Assembly: GCA_016875535.1 (NCBI GenBank)
Contig: VGPF01000001.1
Span: 62,001 to 126,000 of the forward strand
Direction: 5' to 3'
Origin: Chloroflexota bacterium
Lineage (GTDB): Bacteria > Chloroflexota > Dehalococcoidia > SHYB01
DNA: 64,000 nt
Under the pieces are notes generated by a model. It had not been told where the DNA came from. It was given only the letters and a program-made list of their open reading frames with translations, and made no database searches. A program made the position numbers and the translations under genes. How positions within the stretch are numbered: the stretch's first letter is position 1; the number at the start of each line of letters is the position of its first letter. Of the stretch, positions 58,704 to 64,000 are shown piece by piece.

Positions 58704-59992
58704 TCCCGGTACGATTCGTCCAGCAACTCAACAACGTGCGCCACCCGGGCGCGCATCCCGTTGCGCTCAACGCCGCGCTGGAGCTGAAGCATGCAGCCCG
58801 GGTTCGCCGTGGCGATGATCGCCGGCTGCGCCGCAGCGACATGCTCCATCTTATGCTCGAGGAGCCGCGACGACATCTCCGGCTGAACGATGTTATAGAC
58901 GCCTGCCGCGCCGCAGCACATATCGGCGTTCTGCATCTCGATGAGCTTCAGCCCCGGGATGGCCCTCAGCACCGCGCGCGGCGCATCCTTGATGCGCTGG
59001 GCGTGAGCCAGGTGGCACGAGTCCTGGTAGGTCACGCGCGCTTCGATGGCCCTTTTCCCCGGTGCCAGGGGCAGGCCCGCCAGGAATTCGTTCGCGTCCT
59101 TCACCATCTTCCCAAAGCGCTCCGCCTTCTCCCGGTAGGCCGAGTCGTCCTTCAGCAGGTCGCCATACTCCTTCATCGCCGAGCCGCACCCGGCGGAGTT
59201 CACGATGACGGCCTCCGCACCGGTTGCCAACAAGACGTCTATGTTCTTCCGCGCCAGGGCGCGGGCTGCTTCGCGCTCGCCGCCGTGGGCGCTGAGCGCG
59301 CCGCAGCAGCCTTGACGTCTGGGCACGACCACCTCACAGCCGTTGTGCGCTAAGACGCGCGCCGTCGCCTCGTTCACCGGGCCGTAGGTGAGCGGCATCA
59401 CACAGCCGTTCAGCATCGCGACCAGGCGCTTCTTCGCGCCGAGGGCAGGGACCACTTCGCCCCTGGGCGGCGAATAGAACTTGGGCAGCATCGGCAGTTG
59501 CTGGTCCATGCGGTCAAGGGGGCCGAAGGGCTTGAGCAGGCGCAGCTGGCGCACAAGCCACTGGAGGCCGGTGCGCTGGTAGAGCTTGAGGCAGTAGCCC
59601 ATCGCGCGCATGAGCCGCGGCCTGGGGAGCAGCACGCGGAATGCGAGCTTCCGCCCCACGCGCTCGACGAACGCTCGCTTCGTCTTTGCGGCGATCTGCG
59701 CGCGCGTCGCCTCCATCATGCGGCCGAAGGGAACGCCCGAGGGGCAGACGGCTTCGCAGGCGCGGCATTGCAGACACAGCTCCAGGTGCGCCGTCGCCGT
59801 CTCCGTGAGCCCCGTGCGCCGCTCGTGGACCGCCTTCATGATGGAGATGCGCCCGCGCGGCGATTCGGTCTCCAGGCCCGTCTGCACATAGGTGGGACAC
59901 GATTGCAGGCAGAGGCCGCAGTGGACGCAGCGCCAGATATCGGCCTCCGCCGGGGCGTCCTGTCCGGAAAAGAAGGGGGCCTGCGCGCTCAT
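58700..59992 (-). CDS. glcF: Glycolate oxidase iron-sulfur subunit GlcF
   Basis: 430 residues. Two 4Fe-4S ferredoxin clusters (C22, C25, C28, C32; C73, C76, C79, C83) and two CCG domains (GCCGALSAHGGE and MCCGAAGVYNI). Passes electrons from the flavin subunits to the respiratory chain at the membrane. Last gene of glcD-glcE-glcF, with a 4-base overlap to glcE. The CCG-domain subunit of lactate oxidases is similar, so D-lactate is an alternative substrate. Confidence 0.93.
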   Translation of the reverse strand: MSAQAPFFSGQDAPAEADIWRCVHCGLCLQSCPTYVQTGLETESPRGRISIMKAVHERRTGLTETATAHLELCLQCRACEAVCPSGVPFGRMMEATRAQIAAKTKRAFVERVGRKLAFRVLLPRPRLMRAMGYCLKLYQRTGLQWLVRQLRLLKPFGPLDRMDQQLPMLPKFYSPPRGEVVPALGAKKRLVAMLNGCVMPLTYGPVNEATARVLAHNGCEVVVPRRQGCCGALSAHGGEREAARALARKNIDVLLATGAEAVIVNSAGCGSAMKEYGDLLKDDSAYREKAERFGKMVKDANEFLAGLPLAPGKRAIEARVTYQDSCHLAHAQRIKDAPRAVLRAIPGLKLIEMQNADMCCGAAGVYNIVQPEMSSRLLEHKMEHVAAAQPAIIATANPGCMLQLQRGVERNGMRARVAHVVELLDESYRD

Positions 59993-61347
59993 AGGCCGCC
60001 CACAAACCTTCCGGGATTCATGATGCGCGCCGGATCGAAGCGCTCCTTCAGGTTGCGCATGATGGGGAAGTCGTTCCCCAGCTCGCCCCAGACGTCAATG
60101 GCGCGCTTGATGGCGGCGGTGGCGCTCTCCAAGATAAAGGTCCCGCCTCCGTTGGCCGTCGCCTTGCGCAACGTCGCCGCCGTCTCGCTCATCGGCCTGG
60201 CTTCGCCGGGGCCTCCGCCTTCGGCCCACCAGGCTGTGCGGATGATGCCGCCCGCCAGATGGGCGACGATCGCCGCTTCCAGATGCGTGCTTTCGGCGAG
60301 GGCCTCATGGCCGTGGACGAGGCGCGCGAACTCGGGGAACCGCGTCGCCGCCTTGGTGATCATCGAAGATGGCCGGTCAACGCGACGGCCCATGTTCACA
60401 ATTTCTCGCCACAAAGCGTCGTGCGCGCCGGGGTCGTCAACCACGAGCGGCTTCCCCTGCGCTTCGGCGATCAGTTTGTGGGCGACCTGAACCTGGCGCT
60501 TCACCGCCTCAGGCTTCCCATCAAAAGCCACAGCAACAAAATAATCCCGGTCGCCCATATCCGGCAGGGCGGCGCGTGGGGCCGAAAGTCGGTATGCGGC
60601 GGCGTTGAAAAGGTCGAGGGCAACCGGGCGGAGGCTGCTCTGCATGAGTAAAGCGGCGCAGGCCAGGGCCTCCTCCAGCTTCACGAAGGCCCCGAGCAGC
60701 GTCGCCCGCGACTCCGGCAGCGGCGCCAGCTTGAAGGTCGCCTCCGTGATGATGCCGAGGCTGCCGAGGGCGCCGATGAAGAGCTTGCAGAGGTCGTAGC
60801 CGGCGACGTTCTTCACGACTTTGCCGCCGCCCTTGATGACCAGGCCGTTCGCCTCCACAACCTTCACACCGATGAGCCTGTCCCTGGCGGCGCCGTAACC
60901 AAGCCGGCGGGAGCCGGCGACGTTCGCCGAAAGGATGCCGCCGATGGTGGCCCTATCCGCGTGCGGCGAATCAAGGGGAAGCATCTGGCCGTGTTTTGCC
61001 AGGTTGCGGTTCAACCCCTCAAGGGTAATGCCCGCCTCCACCGTCACGGTGAGGTCGGCGGGCTCGTGCTCCAGCACGCGGTTCATCCGCCGCAGGCCGA
61101 TGACCACGCCCGGGCGCTCAGGCGGGCGGCCAAGGGACACCATCGTGCCGCCGCCGCGGGCCATCACCGATATGCGCTCCTGCGCCGCGATCTTCATCGC
61201 GCGCGCCGTCTGCGCCGCATCCCCGGGAAAGAGCGCCGTCCGGGGAACAACGCCGTCCACCGCGAAGGCGCTCAATTCGCCGCCTGAGGCGATATACTGC
61301 GCGCCGACGGCGGCGGCGAAGGTCTGTTCTAGGCTGGCGGTGGTCAT
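59989..61347 (-). CDS. glcE: Glycolate oxidase FAD-binding subunit GlcE
   Basis: 452 residues, about 100 longer than E. coli GlcE. FAD_binding_4-type domain with RGGGTMVSLGRPPERPGVVI, ADRATIGGILSANVAGSRR and GGKVVKNVAGYDLCKLFIG. Starts 7 nt after glcD. Together with GlcD and GlcF it forms the glycolate oxidase complex producing glyoxylate. The extra length lies in the C-terminal half and could be a full FAD-linked oxidase cap domain. Confidence 0.9.
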   Translation of the reverse strand: MTTASLEQTFAAAVGAQYIASGGELSAFAVDGVVPRTALFPGDAAQTARAMKIAAQERISVMARGGGTMVSLGRPPERPGVVIGLRRMNRVLEHEPADLTVTVEAGITLEGLNRNLAKHGQMLPLDSPHADRATIGGILSANVAGSRRLGYGAARDRLIGVKVVEANGLVIKGGGKVVKNVAGYDLCKLFIGALGSLGIITEATFKLAPLPESRATLLGAFVKLEEALACAALLMQSSLRPVALDLFNAAAYRLSAPRAALPDMGDRDYFVAVAFDGKPEAVKRQVQVAHKLIAEAQGKPLVVDDPGAHDALWREIVNMGRRVDRPSSMITKAATRFPEFARLVHGHEALAESTHLEAAIVAHLAGGIIRTAWWAEGGGPGEARPMSETAATLRKATANGGGTFILESATAAIKRAIDVWGELGNDFPIMRNLKERFDPARIMNPGRFVGGL

Positions 61348-61354
61348 GGCGCGC

Positions 61355-62812
61355 TCACAGCACCGCTTCAGCGCCCATGGCGGCGCGCATGGGGTGGCGG
61401 CTCGCTTCGCCGCAGCCCCGGCCCGTGGGGAGCACCTTGCACGGGTTGAAGTTCTCCGTGGCGTAGAAGGCCGCCTTCACCTTCTCCATCGCTGCCATGT
61501 CGTCGGCGGAGAAGATGAGCGGCATGAAGCTCTTCTTTTCGAGACCCACGCCATGCTCTCCTGTGATGGAGCCGCCCACTTCAACGCAGACGCGCATGAT
61601 CTCCTCGCCGGCGAGCAGGACGCGCTCGCTTTCGCCCGGGACGCGCTCATCGAAGAGGACGTTGGGGTGCAGGTTGCCATCGCCCGCATGAAAGACATTG
61701 GCGACGCGGAAGCGGTGGCGCTCGCAGATCTCCAGCACCCTGGCAAGGACCTCCGGCAGCTTGGAGCGCGGAACAACGCCGTCCAGGATGTAATAGTTGG
61801 GCGCCAGGCGGCCAAGTGCCCCCAGCGCGCCCTTGCGGCCGGCCCAGAGTCGCTCGCGGTCTTCCGGCCTCTCGGCGGAGCGGATCTCTCGGGCGGCAAG
61901 CCCCTTGCAGACTTCCTCTACAGAGGCCGCCTCGGCCGCGACGGACTCCCGCAGGCCGTCCACCTCGATAAGGAGCACGGCTCCCGCCTCCGGCGGATAG
62001 TCCGCGCCGTCAACGGCCTGGCTCACTGCGCTCATCGTCACCTTGTCAATCATCTCCAGCGCCGCCGGGATGATGCCCGCCGCGATGATGTTGGAGACGG
62101 CGCGGCTTGCCTGGCTGACATCATCAAAGATGGCCAGCAGGGTCCGAACCGCCTCCGGGTTCTGGGTGAGCCGCACCAGCACCTTCGTCGCTATGCCCAT
62201 CGTTCCCTCGGAGCCGACGAAGAGTCCTGTGAGGTCGTACCCCGGCCTGTCTTGCGTCGGCCCGCCGAGCCAGACGATATCGCCGTTGGGAAGGACGGCC
62301 TCCGCGCCGAGGATGTGGTTCGTGGTCACGCCGTAGGCCAGGCAGTGCGGCCCGCCGGAGTTCTCCGCCACGTTGCCGCCGATGGTGCAGGTGCGCTGGC
62401 TGGAGGGATCGGGCGCGTAGTGCAAGCCGTGCTTCGCGGTCTGCTGGCTTAGGTGAAGGTTCACGAGGCCCGGCTCCACCAGGGCCGTCCGCGCGATGGG
62501 GTCTATCTCCAAAATCCTGTTCATGCGCGTCAGGCTGATGAGCAGGCCTCCTTGTATCGCCACCGCGCCGCCGCTGAGCCCGGTGCCTGCTCCCCTGGGG
62601 AGCACGGGGGCGCCGTGCGCATTCGCCAGCTTGACGAGCGCCGCGACCTGCTCCGTCGTCGTGGGGAAGGCCACGACGCTCGGCGCGCCCTTGCCGATGG
62701 AACCATCGGCCTCAAAGACCAACAGGTCTTCGGGCTCAAAGAGCACGGCGGACGGGCCGACGATCTCTGCGGCTTCGCGGGCAAGGTCCGGCTGTTTCGT
62801 GCGCTTCGCCAT
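61355..62812 (-). CDS. glcD: Glycolate oxidase catalytic subunit GlcD
   Basis: 485 residues, standard length. FAD-linked oxidase: PRGAGTGLSGGAVAIQGGLL (about 68-87), TIGGNVAENSGGPHCLAYG (about 138-156), and the C-terminal HAGDGNLHPNVLFD and GEHGVGLEKK blocks that hold substrate and metal. Oxidises glycolate (or D-lactate) to the 2-oxo acid. ATG at 62812 has GGGAGG upstream; longer starts reach into the divergent gene. First gene of glcDEF, divergent from the glycerate kinase gene with a 61-nt gap. Confidence 0.94.
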   Translation of the reverse strand: MAKRTKQPDLAREAAEIVGPSAVLFEPEDLLVFEADGSIGKGAPSVVAFPTTTEQVAALVKLANAHGAPVLPRGAGTGLSGGAVAIQGGLLISLTRMNRILEIDPIARTALVEPGLVNLHLSQQTAKHGLHYAPDPSSQRTCTIGGNVAENSGGPHCLAYGVTTNHILGAEAVLPNGDIVWLGGPTQDRPGYDLTGLFVGSEGTMGIATKVLVRLTQNPEAVRTLLAIFDDVSQASRAVSNIIAAGIIPAALEMIDKVTMSAVSQAVDGADYPPEAGAVLLIEVDGLRESVAAEAASVEEVCKGLAAREIRSAERPEDRERLWAGRKGALGALGRLAPNYYILDGVVPRSKLPEVLARVLEICERHRFRVANVFHAGDGNLHPNVLFDERVPGESERVLLAGEEIMRVCVEVGGSITGEHGVGLEKKSFMPLIFSADDMAAMEKVKAAFYATENFNPCKVLPTGRGCGEASRHPMRAAMGAEAVL

Positions 62813-62859
62813 CCGGCGCGCCTCCCTGAAATCTCGATGATTATACAACCCTAACCTGG

Positions 62860-62865
62860 TATACT
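62860..62865 (+). promoter_or_regulatory. -10 box of a leaderless glycerate kinase transcript
   Basis: TATACT ending 8 nt before the ATG at 62874, which has no Shine-Dalgarno site. At 17 bp upstream only ATGATT is seen as -35. Confidence 0.4.
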
Positions 62866-62873
62866 CCGCCGTC

Positions 62874-64000
62874 ATGAACGTCCTGTGCGCCCCGCAGGCT
62901 TTCAAGGGCAGCCTCACCGCGCTCGCGGCCGCGCAGGCGATGGCCGAAGGCGTTCGCCAGGCCTTGCCCCAGGCCACGGTCACCATCGCGCCCATGGCCG
63001 ATGGCGGCGATGACACCCTCGATGTCCTGGTCTCCGCCACCAGGGGCCGCTACTTCACTGCTCACGTTCAGGACGCCCTTGGGCGGGCCATCTCTGCTCG
63101 TTGGGGCGCGTTGGGCGATGGCGAAACCGCCGTGGTGGAGATGGCTCAGGCCTCCGGCATCCGCCTCCTCAAGACAGAGGAGCTTGACCCCCTGCGGACG
63201 ACGACCTTCGGCACGGGCCAGTTGATCACGGCCGCCCTAAAGGCAAGTTACCGAAAGATCCTCGTCGGCATCGGCGGTAGCGCCACGGTGGATGGAGGCA
63301 CAGGAGCCGTTGCGGCGCTTGGCGGGCGCTTCCTTGACTCCTCAGGCGCTCCCTTGCCTCCCGGCGGCGGTGCCCTGGCACGGCTCCATCGCATTGACCT
63401 CTCGGCTCTCGATGTGCGCCTGGCCCAGACGGCGATCAGCGTCGCCTGCGACGTGGACATCCCGCTCTGCGGACCCCGGGGCGCGTGGACCTTCGCGCCC
63501 CAAAAGGGAGCGACCCCCCAGATGGCGAAGGAGCTTGCAGCCGCTATGGAGCACTTTAGCGCAGTCGTCGCCGCCCAGGCGGGCGTTGACTTGCGCGCGA
63601 TGCCTCTTGCCGGGCCCGCCGGAGGTTTGGCCGGAGGTCTGCATGCCCTCTGCAGAGCCAAACTGCTGCACGGCTCCAAGCTGGTCCTCGGCGTCACCGG
63701 CCTGGACAAGCGTATCGCTCAGGCGGACCTGGTCATCACCGGGGAGGGCGCGTTCGACCGCACGACGCTCTCCGGCAAAGGCCCCAGAGAGGTGGCCGCC
63801 TGCGCCAAGCGCGCGGGCGTGCCCGTCATCGTCGTCGCCGGGCATGTGGCGACGGACCTGCCCGACCTGGCGGGCCTGGGCATTGTGGGCGCGGAGCCGC
63901 TTCTCGCGCACGCTCCCTCCCTGGAATATGCGACGGCCCACGCCGCCGCCATCATCACCAAGGCGACGGCCGCCGCGTTAACAAAGCGTTATCAGGGCGG
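62874..64000 (+). CDS. Glycerate 2-kinase (GlxK/GarK type), C-terminus beyond window
   Basis: 375 codons visible, open at the right edge; family length is about 380, so only a few residues are missing. Start MNVLCAPQAFKGSLTALAAA is the family N-terminus with the substrate-binding QAFKGSL; PMADGGDDTLDVL, GIGGSATVDGGTGAVAALGG and VITGEGAFDRTTLSGKGP are further signatures. Phosphorylates D-glycerate to 2-phosphoglycerate. It stands next to glcDEF and near an AGT-type aminotransferase, giving a glycolate to glycerate route. Confidence 0.93.
   Translation, partial: MNVLCAPQAFKGSLTALAAAQAMAEGVRQALPQATVTIAPMADGGDDTLDVLVSATRGRYFTAHVQDALGRAISARWGALGDGETAVVEMAQASGIRLLKTEELDPLRTTTFGTGQLITAALKASYRKILVGIGGSATVDGGTGAVAALGGRFLDSSGAPLPPGGGALARLHRIDLSALDVRLAQTAISVACDVDIPLCGPRGAWTFAPQKGATPQMAKELAAAMEHFSAVVAAQAGVDLRAMPLAGPAGGLAGGLHALCRAKLLHGSKLVLGVTGLDKRIAQADLVITGEGAFDRTTLSGKGPREVAACAKRAGVPVIVVAGHVATDLPDLAGLGIVGAEPLLAHAPSLEYATAHAAAIITKATAAALTKRYQG

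Noticed and set aside
1-64000. Search for CRISPR arrays, integrases, transposases, phage genes or origin-like repeats
   Set aside because: No regularly spaced repeat or recognisable mobile-element gene is visible; palindromes at 9346-9922 are the only repeat-rich region.

Overview
This window is a GC-rich, densely coded bacterial chromosome segment with small intergenic gaps, frequent 4-base gene overlaps, and no rRNA, CRISPR array, phage or recognisable insertion sequence. The gene content suggests Chloroflexota, probably a SAR202 or other Dehalococcoidia-like lineage. The reasons are expanded class III (CaiB/BaiF) CoA-transferases, acyl-CoA dehydrogenases, amidohydrolase-2 proteins, F420-type oxidoreductases, and lipoprotein dipeptide-type binding proteins with Pro/Thr-rich linkers. 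This placement is an inference from content and needs a marker-gene tree.

Layout. 1-4146 (minus): a TetR / zinc-ribbon protein / amidohydrolase operon (cut by the window edge) and a two-gene acyl-CoA dehydrogenase operon. 4256-9281 (plus): an SMP-30-like protein and two paralogous binding lipoproteins, each binding-protein gene followed by a strong terminator. 9282-9922: a gene-free stretch full of palindromes. 9923-20553: a CaiB pair, an eRF1-like (baeRF) protein, hemE-hemH-phosphatase, a third binding lipoprotein, an MFS exporter and an SDR. 20800-28923: a three-subunit molybdenum hydroxylase with an acyl-CoA dehydrogenase, facing an SDR-CaiB-CaiB operon. 29205-34442: a truncated or chimeric binding protein and a dehydratase-CaiB-CaiB-SDR operon. 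34543-38768: a MoxR-DUF58-transglutaminase cluster with a frameshifted MoxR and a transglutaminase lacking its cysteine. 38942-47051: assorted hydrolases, tRNA-Asp, an LLM oxidoreductase, an HTH/sugar-binding-like regulator with a likely operator, a zinc alcohol dehydrogenase, a cupin and an amidohydrolase. 47365-53850: housekeeping genes (rlmN, tRNA-Ile, apt, rsmD, coaD, recF, sirtuin). 53854-57404: a frameshifted PPOX protein, a DUF433/DUF5615 toxin-antitoxin pair, and two S1C proteases with a LuxR-type regulator. 57519-64000: a class V aminotransferase, glcF-glcE-glcD and a glycerate kinase (cut by the edge), which together read as a glycolate/glyoxylate/glycerate salvage module.

The metabolic theme is activation and oxidation of organic acids: CoA transfer, acyl-CoA dehydrogenation, hydration, SDR oxidation and Mo-dependent hydroxylation. 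Promoters are unusually readable: several genes carry TTGAC-like boxes 17-18 bp from TAnnnT boxes. Four genes without a Shine-Dalgarno sequence have a -10-like box only 7-9 nt before the start codon, which suggests leaderless mRNAs.

I found no single clearly new multi-gene system. The best candidates for follow-up are the three tandem CaiB pairs in which a partner often lacks the catalytic Asp, the baeRF protein without a GGQ loop, the Cys-to-Ser transglutaminase in a decaying MoxR cluster, the hybrid regulator with an operator inside its own promoter, and a 67-nt nested hairpin upstream of an amidohydrolase gene.
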